From Lactifluus volemus (Eukaryota; Basidiomycota; Agaricomycetes; Russulales; Russulaceae), in NCBI GenBank assembly GCA_022376515.1, contig WTXI01000005.1, forward strand, positions 620,001 through 684,000: a DNA stretch of 64,000 bases, read 5' to 3'. The position numbers were made by a program, and so were the translations under genes. The notes beneath the pieces are model-generated. The model was not told the origin of the DNA. It saw nothing but the letters and a program-made list of their open reading frames with translations, and ran no database searches. Below, one piece after another: positions 34,930 to 46,036 of the stretch. Within the stretch, counting starts at the first letter, position 1. Every line of letters begins with the position of its first letter.

Positions 34930-35840
34930 ATATTAACGTTAACGAGATCGTCGAGCTGGTAAATGTGGTAAACTTGAATTAGGCGCAACCTCACCATCCA
35001 CTCTAGTCGTTGATGAACGACTGCCAGTGCCAGTTGCTGGCGGTGCCGGGTCTAATTTCTGAAGGAATATTCACACCTGCCAATCGTCACACCTCAAAAA
35101 CCTCCAACAAGCTCGGCGTCCAACTGAACTGGAGACACATCTCGGTGCCTTTGAGTGGGGACTCAATTTTGACTTGCCTCCGAGTCTGGAAAGAGTGTGC
35201 CGCAGAGCTGAACTTCTACGAATAACCATACGTCGAACAAACCCAGTGTAGAATCGAAAGGTGCGCCTGGAATATCACGGTCGATGATCTGAGGCAGCGA
35301 TCGTATGCCTGCCGCATGAACAGTCAGCTGTTGGAAGAGGAGCACTAACGGGCCCGAAAGCAGCGACTTCGCCCAAGTTCAAGTTGAAGCCAGCACTGAT
35401 GCCGCGAATGGTACTGAATTGGCATCGGCGTTATAAAAGGCTTGAGAGCTGTATTGAGGACGGTTGCGTTGGGCGACCGAGAAGAAAGTGAGGCCGAGCA
35501 CCAGGACAGTTGCTAATGCCAATGGCACCACTCGATCACCAGGAGATATGATTCCAGTGGAATCACGCTTGTTTGTTCACAACGTCATCGATTCCGCCAT
35601 GAGCGGGATATTGTATCCCAAAATCTCAAAAATCATTGTACTCGAAGCCATGGCCACCTCCACCACTTGGTGAGACTGGTTACACGCACCCTGAGGCCCT
35701 ATTAACAACAAGGATCGATAGCACCGTGAAAGGCGAAAACAGGGAACACCATGGACTTGCTCGCTGCAGTCGAAACTTCTTAGACTGTCGATGATCGGAA
35801 ACAACACCCAATAGGTGGTATATATTCCAGTATGAACGCC
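34930..35840 (-). pseudogene. Decayed class II heme peroxidase
   Basis: On the minus strand, peroxidase pieces follow in the correct order but in different frames and with internal stops. A CC-x-LFPIIDSL-like segment is at about 35800. A distal-His-like FAFHGAI is at about 35745, with Asp replaced by Gly. SGGGGHGFEYNDF, then an in-frame TGA, is at about 35650. GGIDDVV, GAIGISNCPGARPHFLLGRP (35480-35540), a DAGF-like segment, HTIAASDH around the proximal His (about 35310) and [20 protein letters not shown] (35200-35275) follow. WHWQSFIND is near 35030. It is a paralogue of the peroxidase at 49401-50902, clearly non-functional, lying 190 bp upstream of GYP5. The boundaries are approximate. Confidence 0.8.
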
Positions 35841-35886
35841 ATCAAGGCAAAGAGCCCTGAAACTCGCAGCAGCTATGTGCGCTTGA

Positions 35887-36630
35887 TCAGATACAGATCA
35901 GCCTCCGAGCCGTGAATGTGAAGGCATGCCTTTGGTTTTGCCCATCGAACAGAGCAACGAGAAAAGACTCTTGAATAATGTCGTGATAGAAACGTCGCTT
36001 GCCAGTTAGGTATTCAGGGGTAAGAGAACGTGAATGGATACAACTTCGAGGCGGAATACTTGACCGCCGACCACAGTCACGTGGTACTGTGTATCCTATC
36101 CTTAGCCCGAACGATTTCCTCTCTTCAAAGAACTCTTGTCTCACATTGACAACAAAACGAGGACAAATAGTCGTGCTATCTTCAACTTCTCTCTCATCAG
36201 CGTATTCGACTAGATGAGCCCATAGAGAAGCCATCATCTATTTAGATTCAGGGAAGACGAATACGGCACGGAGTAGGTGCCTGAGGAGATTGTACTGTCA
36301 TCCGATAGCAGAACACCAGGTCCCTCTGGCAGGCTGTCCTATAGCAAGGCAACTGACTTAGCACACTCTGTCAACTCGATGACGCGCCGAACGGGAAGGC
36401 CCACTTCACCACTTCAATTCCATCCGAGTCATTGGGTAGAGCATCAATGAACCTGGGGTTGACTGCGTCAACTGGACCTGGAATGGGGACATCGGTGGGG
36501 TTACAATGAGAAGTAGCAAGTAATCAGGGTTAGATTTCGAGTTTAGCTGTCACTGTTCACGGAGCTTCAAGTTACCGTGACCATGCTATCCGCTACTTCT
36601 ATCATGACACATCTCAATGTGAGCAGTAGG
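35887..36630 (-). CDS. Doubtful gene or gene remnant
   Basis: The minus strand carries several open pieces that could be exons of one gene: MVPLLLTLRCVMIEVADSMV (about 36630), VDAVNPRFIDALPNDSDGIE, LPEGPGVLLSDDSTISSGTY, then a frame of 116 codons (36237-35887) with CPRFVVNVRQEFFEERKSFG and FYHDIIQESFLVALFDGQNQ. I recognise no family and could not build a continuous model with consistent splice phases. It may be a remnant, like the peroxidase next to it. Confidence 0.25.
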
Positions 36631-36639
36631 GGAACCATG

Positions 36640-37264
36640 AAGCCGCCGCGCCGCGGTGACAGTAGCCTAGGTGCCATGTGTCTTTGATTTCTTCCTGTGT
36701 TTTGTGATGCCCATGAAACGACTTGACTCGGCGGCTACTGCATCTAGGTTGTCATTACTAGTTGAGGACAAAGTCGATCGAAGTCTGGATACAGTTCCAA
36801 TGTACTTTCTATCGTGCTCTTTGAAAACCTCCGTCAGGCTTGCAAGCTCATTCATGTTGTTCACGGAATTTTCGTTCACAGAGCCGTCCGGACTGTCACA
36901 CCATCAAAAACAGATGCAAACTTAGAATCATGACAAAAGATTACATGCCTACAGAACAGCAAACCTGGCAGTGTCGAAAATTTTGTCCCAACACACCACT
37001 CATGCTGCATACTCATGACCCAGCCATAACTGGCCCAAGCACCGATCTTTGCCGATGCTTGCTCGTCAGTACTGTCCTGCTCATATAGTTATCAGTCGGG
37101 TATATGTCCTGTACATCTCCGATAACAGCATCTACTGGCATGGGTGGCATCATCGGGTTTTTAATGACCGCCCTTGTACTACTTCCGTACCATGCTTCTG
37201 TCTCCTGGTTTTGAACAACTATTTGTGTAATTGATTCCAGTAATCTGTTCGCCTCATCTTACCC
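36640..37264. other. Intergenic region
   Basis: About 620 bp with short overlapping frames on both strands (36667-36925), none recognised. Otherwise it is the upstream region of the gene at 37265. Confidence 0.4.
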
Positions 37265-38785
37265 ATGTATTCCATACGTAATCGTTGTTCTCCTCCTGCC
37301 CTCACAATCTATCCCTTGGACCAAGCTATGGCTCCCACAAACTCCTGTCGGGAGACTCATCAAATTCCACACACTACTTCTCAGTCCATACATCTCATGT
37401 CGTCGCCTCCCTTGGTTTGGAGGTCATCACACCGCTATTCGTTGCGCCGTGCATCTCTTGTTCACAAGCGTCGCTTCCGCTCCCGCCAATCTGTGAGCGA
37501 TTCGCCCGCTGTCGAGTCTACATATCCTTTAAATGTTCCGTCACCGCCGTATACCGCCACTCTTGACCTACGCCTTCCCGTGCTTTCATCTGCCAATATG
37601 CCCCCCACTGCTACCTCGGCATCTGGCTCCCATTGGTCAGCGCTGCAACAATCGAAAGCAGCGATCCATCACACAACTGCCATCACAGCGGCACTCATCG
37701 TGGTTTGTGTCCTTATGGGATTGGCAGCGTGCGCCGTGATCAGCAGTCTCGCCTACAGGAGACGCCTCTTGCTGCCCAAGTGGCTACGGTGGAATCGACG
37801 AGCGGAAGATGACTTGGGTTTTGTGTTTGTTGAGTATGACGACTCGACGTGGGGTACGACGGCCAAGGACTCGTGGAAAGTGATGCCATCGTTCGAAGCT
37901 GGCGGGCGAGAATTGGCAAGCGGGGAGGCGCACCCAAGGGCTGTCGACCCAGACCCGTTGACAGAGAAGGTAGAAAGAAACACCACATCGAGCATCCACT
38001 CACTCTCCCTGGAAGTATTGCGCGATGCCAGCCATTGCGACTCTGGCTTCACACACACGATGGCAAGAGGCGGCTCGGAGCGCGTCTTGGGCACTATCGT
38101 TGAAACGGATGAACAGGACCTTGGTGACGCATCCACTACACAGGACTTTAGTCTCCCCACGGTCACACACGGGAATGTGGAAATGTCTAATGCGCTGGGC
38201 TTGGCCATGGGGGGTGATGAAAACCTCAAACTGAGTACACTCGCATCGCCTGAACTCGCTGCTGTGCTTGCGCTGCGCGCAGGCACAGAAAACGTGGATG
38301 TGCTGGCACCCCCAACAATAGCCCAATGGGAACTCTCGAACACAATTGGAGCGGATGACGCGATCGAGCAAACAGCGTCTTCCACCGTGGACTCGCTTGC
38401 CTCCGACTTGGCAGCATGCGTACTTTCGACAGAAAGCAGTGGTTCGGAGGAAGACTACGAGCTCCATAGGGTGGAGACACGCAGCATGGATTTCGAACGT
38501 GGAATCGTGGTTTCACTTGGGGCCTTCTCCGACATTGAGAATACGGAAGACAAGAAATCACCCTTATCTCTTTACGTTCTTCCCCGCATAGTGATTCCTG
38601 AGAGCAAGTCAGTCGCTTCCGAAGTAGTGTCATCTGACCGGGACCCAAATCATGCGACAGGGGTGAGCGAAACAACTATAGACCTCGGAGATTTTCCCAA
38701 CCCACCTATTATTGGCGACACACTGAAAATCATATCTACGTCTCTGATATCCGAGATCGAGATTTCACTAGGGCCAATCATTTAG
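37265..38785 (+). CDS. Intronless single-pass membrane protein, unknown function
   Basis: One uninterrupted frame of 506 codons, unusual here where nearly every gene is intron-rich. The N-terminus of about 140 residues is basic and Ser/Pro-rich (WRSSHRYSLRRASLVHKRRF). A TM helix, TAALIVVCVLMGLAACAVIS, is followed by basic residues (RRRLLLPKWLRWNRR), which suggests the C-terminal 340 residues are cytosolic. That part is acidic and Ser/Thr-rich, without a domain I recognise. Met 1, 22 or 45 could start; no signal peptide is evident. Ends EIEISLGPII-TAG. Confidence 0.6.
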   Translation: MYSIRNRCSPPALTIYPLDQAMAPTNSCRETHQIPHTTSQSIHLMSSPPLVWRSSHRYSLRRASLVHKRRFRSRQSVSDSPAVESTYPLNVPSPPYTATLDLRLPVLSSANMPPTATSASGSHWSALQQSKAAIHHTTAITAALIVVCVLMGLAACAVISSLAYRRRLLLPKWLRWNRRAEDDLGFVFVEYDDSTWGTTAKDSWKVMPSFEAGGRELASGEAHPRAVDPDPLTEKVERNTTSSIHSLSLEVLRDASHCDSGFTHTMARGGSERVLGTIVETDEQDLGDASTTQDFSLPTVTHGNVEMSNALGLAMGGDENLKLSTLASPELAAVLALRAGTENVDVLAPPTIAQWELSNTIGADDAIEQTASSTVDSLASDLAACVLSTESSGSEEDYELHRVETRSMDFERGIVVSLGAFSDIENTEDKKSPLSLYVLPRIVIPESKSVASEVVSSDRDPNHATGVSETTIDLGDFPNPPIIGDTLKIISTSLISEIEISLGPII

Positions 38786-39012
38786 GAATGGCAGGACGTA
38801 GGGGGTTGTTCACCGGAACTGAGAAGTTAGCTATTGTCTCCGTGTACCAAATTGGATACCGTAGTACTCTCAGGCTGACTAATCACAATCACCTGAGACG
38901 GGACAGAGTTGACAATAGACGACGATTCAGACTTCTTATTGTTTTCGCGTTTTACTTAAGAACATGTTTATGAACATAATGCTAGCCTTCGATCTACAGC
39001 ACCCCCAAGAAA

Positions 39013-41118
39013 ATGACTTGCTGTTCAGGCCTTCATGCTCATATCTTTCACTGGCTTGAATCTCACCCTGTTCTGGCCATTCTAACCACTCTCATAATAA
39101 TCTACAATGTTCATTCCTGGCTCTATCCCGATCCCATAATGAGGTTACCGTGTCCTCGAGGTGGTTCTTTGTTTGGTGGCCATCTATATGACGCCTGCAA
39201 GTCAGTACGCCTCAGTTTGTACAGACCGAGCTGAGATCCTAATCAAAGTTGCAGCACTGCACGCTCTCCTTTCTTTCACCAGAGATGTATCCAAGAGCTG
39301 GGTAGGAACATACGAATACGAGGGCTCTTCCCTGTGCGTAGACATGATCCTTGCCGATGTAGAGAAGGAAAAATGACTCGTCGCCCATAGTGGGAACAAC
39401 GACTACTTCCGTTGGACCCCGTCACCCTGGCTCACATCATGAAAAACACATCGATCTACGAGAAACCTTATTCATCTCGAAGATTTATCCAAGGGATCAT
39501 TGGGAGTGGGATGCTCGCCACGGAGGGTCATGTACACAGACGCCAACGACGCGTCGCGACACCCGCCTTTTCGAAGCAGAATATGCGTGCACTCGTCCCG
39601 GTTGTTTTCAACAAGGGAGAGGAATTGAAAGACAGGTGGATGGGACTCATCCAAGAGCAGTCCAACAACAAGACGGGTATACGTCTCGACGTCTGTCACT
39701 GGGTGAGCCGCGCGACATTCGACGTCATCGGAATGTCAGGTGCGTCCCAGCTCTTATTTGTGTTGAACCACGAGCTCACGATACTCCTCGTGCCGTGTTA
39801 GGCTTCGACTATAGCTTCAACGCCATTCAGAATGAAGAAAACGAATTGTTCAATGCTTACAGGGATATGTTCGAGATAGCGATTTCCCAACCTCGGATGT
39901 TTAGAAGCCTGGTCTCAACTCATGTTCCGATATATGATCGCTTATTCGTAAGGTTTCTGTTAAGCCAGCCATCTGTCGCTAACCAATCCTCAGCCGGACA
40001 AGACGGTTCTTGTCGTGCGTAAGGGTCGGGAGGTGATTGATCGTATGGCGAGGCAAATCATCCAAGAGAGGAAGGAACTAATACGGGAAGGCGAGGAAAC
40101 CGGGGGAAAGTTCGAAGGCCGGGACCTTCTATCACTCCTCCGTTCGTGATTCTTCCCCGTCCCTTTTCTCCTCTGATTATTATTGTCAACAGTCAAATCT
40201 AATGCGGCAACCGATCTCCCGCCTGATGAGCGCATATCGGACGAGGACATCTTTCATAACATCAATACCTTTATGTTTGTCGGCACTGATTCAACCTCAT
40301 TGGGGATCACGTGGACGCTGTTATTTCTGGCAAAATATCCTCTGATCCAGAACCAGTTGCGGGCGGAGCTGCGGAACATGCCTCACCCAGAAAACCTCGG
40401 TGATGAGGCGGTCTCGGCACACTATCAAAAACTTGCCGAAGCGCCGCTGCTTGACAAGGTCTGCCGCGAGTCACTTCGCCTCGCGCCACCACTACATTCG
40501 TCGCTTCGTGTCACAACGCAAGATGACGCACTGCCAGTATCGAAAGGTGAAGATATTCACATTCGGAAAGGCACGCTTGTGCACGTTCCCGTGGAGGCAA
40601 TAAACTTAGACCGTGAGATATGGGGAGAAGACGCGTGGAAATTTTCGTACGTCTAACTGGCCAACTCGTTGGACTCTTCCTCCCGTTGACTCGCTACTGC
40701 ATTAGCCCCGATCGTTGGGATAATCTACCAGAATCTGTCACCTCTCTACCAAGCATCTTTGCCTATGCCAACATGATGTCATTCTCAGCTGGACCCCGAG
40801 TATGGTTTTCCATCAAATATGACTGCCTGAAGTACCTGCTGACAGAATATATCGCCAGTCCTGCATAGGCCAGCGTTTCGCGCTGATTGAAATGAAGACA
40901 TTCCTTTACATCCTTATCACCAACTTCGTGTTCTCTCAGACTGAAGAGAAGGTTGTCAAGTCGAACGTGTACGTAGTTTTGTTTGGGTTGATAATGGATG
41001 GACCCCGCTCACAGTCCCCGACAGAGTGCTCACAAGGCCGTATCTGTCAGGCAAGTTTAAGGAGGGTACTCAGTGTCCCCTGATAGTTGCCCCGTACGTA
41101 CCCGAGGAAGCGATGTAA
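39013..41118 (+). CDS. Cytochrome P450 monooxygenase
   Basis: Membrane-anchored fungal P450. MTCCSGLHAHIFHWLESHPV precedes the anchor helix (LAILTTLIIIYNVHSWLY), then LPCPRGGSLFGGHL. Next come KDVSKSWVGTYEYEG, WEQRLLPLDPVTLAHIMK and HRRQRRVATPAFSKQNMRAL (C-helix). The I-helix NINTFMFVGTDSTSLGITW has the A/G-G-x-D/E-T-type motif as VGTDST, with the K-helix ESLRLAPPLHSSLR (ExxR). An exon PDRWDNLPE is followed by FSAGPR-intron-SCIGQRFALIEMKTFLY. The heme-ligand Cys thus appears only after splicing the intron at about 40800-40860. Two more exons end TQCPLIVAPYVPEEAM-TAA (41116-41118). About 500 residues. Resembles the large P450 families of Agaricomycetes; substrate unknown. Confidence 0.88.
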
Positions 41119-42281
41119 GATATTTGTACGATTGATTGGGAAAGCCTTCGTTTTCAATTTTACCCAATTTTACTCTATTTTTATTTTTGCGTACTACGCG
41201 CGTGAGACGGGTCGCGCTAGACTCCTCTTCAAGGCCTCTCGCCCAAGTGAGGCCCTGACGTTGGCGTCCGGTGTACAGTGCAGTTAGCTGAGAACTGTGA
41301 GGCCCCTGAGAATCCAGTCAAAATTACGTAATAGTGTTGTCCCGTAAAGCTCAAACACAACCTCCAAGCATCTGTAGGCGATTCTCACAGGGTCATAAGG
41401 CGCGTACTAATCCGTGCTTCGTATAAGACAATGGTGAGTCATACTATACATGTGAAGATGCACCCATTGTACATCATCCACGTGGATCATCAAATGGTAT
41501 TATTGTGATGGTAACCAAAATTGATGATTCAATCGAGGTTGAGTGAGCTGTGTGTGGCTCGGCGGCCCTCATTCTGTCGATGGAAAAAAATTTGTATATA
41601 TCATTCTGCTGTCTACAGTATTTCATTGAGATATTCGTCCGGATGTTTATGGAGCCCCCAGGGCCACCAATACTGTACTTCTGAAAAAAAAAAAACAAGA
41701 CGCCACTGGCAGCTGGCAGATATGCAAAAAACACGAAAAAAAAAACACATCAACAAAAAAAAATTTCATTTCTGATCGAGGGCCCTCCACTAACTCCACC
41801 ATTGTCGTCGGACTCGGGAGTTGGCGAATACTGTCACGGTACTGTAGTGGCTAGAGCAGAGCTGAGCCGGGACAGTTCTCGCGTCGCGAACGGTGTTGCA
41901 GATTATCCGAGCATTTTAGTTTATCCGGTTCAAGCATCGTACAAATTCGCGTGGTTTGAATTCACAGCTGAACCGGAACAGGGAGCGGGTACTATTAATT
42001 CGGCCCTGAAAGATGCAACCTAACTTGTTGTGGGCCTCAGGCATTGCATCCGCCTGAAGGGAGCTCTCTTTGACGACCGGAAGTCGGCGTCTACTACGTT
42101 CAACCAGTCAAATGTTAGATACAGTACAGCACTATGGAATATATTATTACAAGACCGCGGTGGGGGTCAAAGTCCAGGAACTATATCAATCTAGGTAAAT
42201 CTCCCAGAGATAAACAGTGATGTAGTGCAGCAAAGATACGTGCAGACGATGCAGAAGATTATGATTACAGACGATGTACGG
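41119..42281. other. Intergenic region with A-rich runs
   Basis: About 1.15 kb after the P450. No gene recognised. Notable are the palindrome ATCCACGTGGAT at about 41478 and three closely spaced poly-A runs (41683-41694, 41737-41746, 41755-41763). Confidence 0.5.
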
Positions 42282-43457
42282 CTATGTCCTCCTCAGGCTC
42301 TTAAATAGGCCCTTTCTCTGCGGTTTGGCTTCATTTCCAGCAACGCTTGTAAAAGACGGCCGCGAGGCTAGCTTCGACTTGCCGTCAGCATGTGTGTCAC
42401 CGGTGGTGTCAGATCGCCGCAGCGGCTTCTCCTTCTTCATCCAGGTATAGCGGCGAAGAGAAAGGCCGCCGAAACCCATTGGCGAGACAGCTGAAACAAA
42501 ATCTAAGCTTGGTGTTGCCACAGCACGTTTGGATCCGATTGGCGTTTGGGACCTGCCCGAATCAGTGCCACGACTTGCATTATCCACTGATTTCTCCCTC
42601 CTGGGTGGGCTGGTGCCAAGTCCTGCTACCGTGCCACAATAAGTACTCGGCTCTGGTGCGGGCCGGGGTGCTTCAAAGGCACCGTTATCGATGGTTGACA
42701 AACCCACACCCGGTATAGCGGAAGGAAGGCCGGTAGTGAGGGACGGCACATTACGCAAATCAAGGGACGACCACTGCTGACGTTGTGCATGCAAGTGTGA
42801 AGGCGGGTCACGTAAAGGATATGAATTGTTCCTGACAGGACCAGCCAAACGAGGACGTTGTCTAGGAGGCACAGGCCTTACGTTGGCTGAATTCCGCGAC
42901 TCGCTGGAGGTAATAGGAGGGGACTCTCCAATCTTGGCGAACGAAGTCTGGAGGTCATGAGGTTCGTACAATGAGTCCACACGCGGTGGTGCGATTGGGA
43001 TTGCGCCGTGTGATGAATACACAAATTCAGAAAGAAGCGGGGAGTACGGAACATCCGGATGACGGAACGCCCTGTCGTGTAAGGTTCGATACCGAATTTC
43101 ACCATGGGAGACTGGAGGTGACAAGGTCAGGGAGGACGATCTGCGCCTTTGGCTGCTGGGGGGAGGGGCAGACCCTGCGGCATCTTGTAGAGTCATTGCT
43201 CGCCATCGCTGGGACGCTGAATCCACATTGTGGGACACGAAATCATACGAGGAGATAGAACTGAAGGCTGCATGCAGCCCAAGGTTACGACGCTGATCGT
43301 CTTCAAGTCGCAAGTTTCGCGCCAACTTGGGGTTATATGAACTTCCATGTTGGTCGCTGAGTTGTTGCATACTCTGACCAAACGCCGGTGTTCCATACTC
43401 AGCCAGTGAGCCAGCCCTGGCATTGGATCTAAGACGCGCATAACTAGCTCTTGTCAC
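42282..43457 (-). CDS. Disordered Ser/Pro/Arg-rich protein, unknown function
   Basis: Single uninterrupted frame of 391 codons: MTRASYARLRSNARAGSLAE to KPQRKGLFKSLRRT. Composition is Ser, Pro and Arg with many potential SP phosphosites and no predicted fold, signal peptide or membrane helix. It could be the 3' part of a longer gene together with the next one upstream, but a separate start is in good context and 270 bp separate them. I do not recognise it. Confidence 0.5.
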   Translation of the reverse strand: MTRASYARLRSNARAGSLAEYGTPAFGQSMQQLSDQHGSSYNPKLARNLRLEDDQRRNLGLHAAFSSISSYDFVSHNVDSASQRWRAMTLQDAAGSAPPPSSQRRRSSSLTLSPPVSHGEIRYRTLHDRAFRHPDVPYSPLLSEFVYSSHGAIPIAPPRVDSLYEPHDLQTSFAKIGESPPITSSESRNSANVRPVPPRQRPRLAGPVRNNSYPLRDPPSHLHAQRQQWSSLDLRNVPSLTTGLPSAIPGVGLSTIDNGAFEAPRPAPEPSTYCGTVAGLGTSPPRREKSVDNASRGTDSGRSQTPIGSKRAVATPSLDFVSAVSPMGFGGLSLRRYTWMKKEKPLRRSDTTGDTHADGKSKLASRPSFTSVAGNEAKPQRKGLFKSLRRT

Positions 43458-43730
43458 CTCCCTTGTGCTTGAAATGTTCGAGTTAGTGCTCGGCCGTATG
43501 CATGACGGCCGTCGGTGTCATTATATTGAAGGTCACTCGACTCGCGAGAATGGTTTTGTTCTCGAGCGAGCGGGCGCGGGTACCAGGAGCGAGCGGAGAG
43601 TTCGGCCGCGCTCCTTACTTTGCGCGGGACGTGGGGCGTTAGTGGACTGAATGTCCACGCAGAGGACCCACCAGGTCACCCACGACCCGCTTCAGATCAT
43701 GCACCCCAGAAGGAACAGCAGCTTCATCCT

Positions 43731-45453
43731 CTAGAACAAGTGTAAGGGATCATCCCTCTGCACCAGGAAAAGGGACGCACCACTTCCCAAGAAAGACAGC
43801 CTGTTGGTCACCAGTCGTGGTGAATCGATGTCGGAGCTAAGGTCAAGAAAATCGGGAAGGAGGTCCTGCGTTTCCTCTGGGCGGGTGAGTGCAGTGATCG
43901 GTGGGTTTGACGGATCGGACACTTCAAGCTGAGGTGAGGCGAGGGAATCGCTGCGAGGATTTAACTCCAAATAATGCGGGATTGTGGGAAAAGCTGAACT
44001 ACTACGCGAGCCGGAGAAAGTGTGGCTCCTTCTGCGCAGGGAACGAGCACTGGAAGCGACCGGCACTCCCTTGGAAGGAATTACGCTAGGTGGTGGGTGA
44101 TCTAGTGTAGACTGACCATCCAAACTCTTCAGGGATTCAGACACTGAGGTTAGATGTGAATGAGGGTCCTTGTACGCAGAGTGGTGAGAACCGGAACAAT
44201 CAGTGACACTGTCCTGCCCGTGGTAACTGAGATAGCGCTGAGACGAGAGAGTGTCTCCATATTCCGAGAGGTCGCTCGCGGCGTCCTTGGAAGCATCATC
44301 ATCGTCACGGATACGTTGGTCGGGAATGGGTGTTCCAGCAAGGGTGGATGATTCGGTGAGAAGATCTTCCGCACGTCGAGCGAGGAATTCCCTTAATACC
44401 AAGAGTTCATCCGAAGACATTGTTTCAGACTGAGACTGCGAGGCCTCTAAGGCACGGGAATTCGAACCAGATGTAGGGCGAGGGTGCGTCTCCTCTGACC
44501 CAGGATGCACGGATCTGCGCGCTATCCGCTCAGCAGCATGAGAATAGGTGTTTGATGAAGGGTGTGAGGTTGGCACAACAGAAGAATCCAGGGAGATCTG
44601 ATTGGGTGGAAATGAAGCGTCTGAAAATGGTGGTCGATTTGAGAGTGCACTTGCAGCTCGACGTAGAGTTCGGGGATGCCGGAGCATTGTATGCGAAAAA
44701 TCTGATGCCGATGACGACATAGAGCTGGGCACGCGGCTCAAGTTGTCAGAGGTCAGAAGCGAGTCTAAAATTTCGCGTGATGGGGAAGATACAGATCTGG
44801 ATCTGCGGAAGGGCTCGGAAGGTGGCGTTTGCGCAAAAGGTATGAGAGGAGATGAATCACTGATCTCGACAGTAAGGGTATAGAACGCCAAAAGAATGTA
44901 AAAAAAAAAAACTCACGTGCTGCCATTGCTGAGACTTGATGGAGAAGGAGAGGAAAGTTGCAGCGACAACCCGTCATGTGGACGAGGACATGCGACTTTG
45001 AACGTGTGAACGCTGGTCGCAGGATCAAAATGCTCCATGACTAGCCCTGGGTGCCTAAGATTGGGACCAACGTAAGATGCCCGTGAACTCCTTCTGAGTG
45101 CTTGCGAACAAAGAAATACGTACTTGCGTAAAATTTGAGAAGCATGCAAAAAAGCACCAATTGTATCCTTCTCTTCTTCAGGTCCGAGTAACGTCTCTGA
45201 CAGGTCAATTTCTTCAGAAGAGATAGAGAAGTCGTGTTTGCCCAAGATGGGGTCCTTATTTTCGTAGATGGCCGATAAAAGATCCTCAGCCAGGGGAAAA
45301 TTATGGCTGGGGACAAGAGGGAAATCATGGAGCTGAGCGAGCAAATCCTCTGGGACAGAACCATCGGAACTTTGTAGAAGATATGCAGCATCAGATAAGA
45401 GTGCAGATAAAAAGGTCCATATGTACAACTCACAACAAAGAATGCTGAGACAT
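43731..45453 (-). CDS. Ser-rich protein with acidic N-terminus, unknown function
   Basis: The model starts MSQHSL (ATG 45453), intron (donor gtgagt), then FSDGSVPEDLLAQLHDFPLV, AEDLLSAIYENKDPILG, SEEIDLSETLLGPEEEKDTI and GAFLHASQILRK. Next is HPGLVMEHFDPATSVHTFKV to LSSPSPSSLSNGST, an intron with donor gtgagt at about 44918, then VEISDSSPLIPF and a long Ser/Pro/Arg-rich tail ending LFLVQRDDPLHLF. Only the first roughly 150 residues look structured (helical, acidic). No domain recognised; probably a regulatory or scaffold protein, but this is inference. Confidence 0.5.
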
Positions 45454-46036
45454 GACGTCCTCACGCCCAGCAGTATCTAGGACGTTCCCCCCTAGGTACG
45501 ACATTGCAACAACGAAGCGTTGACAACGCTAATGGTGCAGTGAGCTACGGCTGCGATACCTAAACGAAAAAAAAAAAAAAAAAAAGTAATTTCAGTTAGT
45601 TACCAAGTCAACGGTGTAGAGGTGAATAAATACTTTTTTTTATAACAGGCAGCCAGGGTGCCAGTGGCCTGAGAAGAAACAAAGAGAGTAGTCAAGGAGA
45701 GTAAGGGTTTGTGTCAAGGGAAGAAGTGCTTCCCAGAAGTGCTATCAACCAGGAAGAATCATACCCAAGTGACGAGAAGACTCAGGACCTCAGTTCCGCC
45801 TTAAAATCGACGGTCTGGGAAAAAAAAAAGGTACCTCGGACATGTCATTCGTCATCACCGCGTGGATCTCAAGATGAGTTTTCTCAGCCAGCTCATCGGC
45901 TTCAGAAGAACCCTTATCTATTTATGGTAACAATCTCGCTTACGTTTAACCCCAAATTGGGCCAATCTAACGGTATAAGAAAAAGGCCGTTCAACAGCCC
46001 GCAACAAGTCAGTAGTAACAAGTCCATTTAACAACA
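45454..46036. other. Intergenic region
   Basis: About 580 bp, including an 18-19 nt poly-A run at about 45566-45584, a T run at 45634-45641 and an A run at 45821-45829. No gene is evident. Confidence 0.5.

Noticed and set aside
40790..40868. P450 lacking its heme-binding cysteine (FSAGPRVWFS…)
   Set aside because: The unspliced frame reads into an intron; splicing restores FSAGPR-SCIGQRF.
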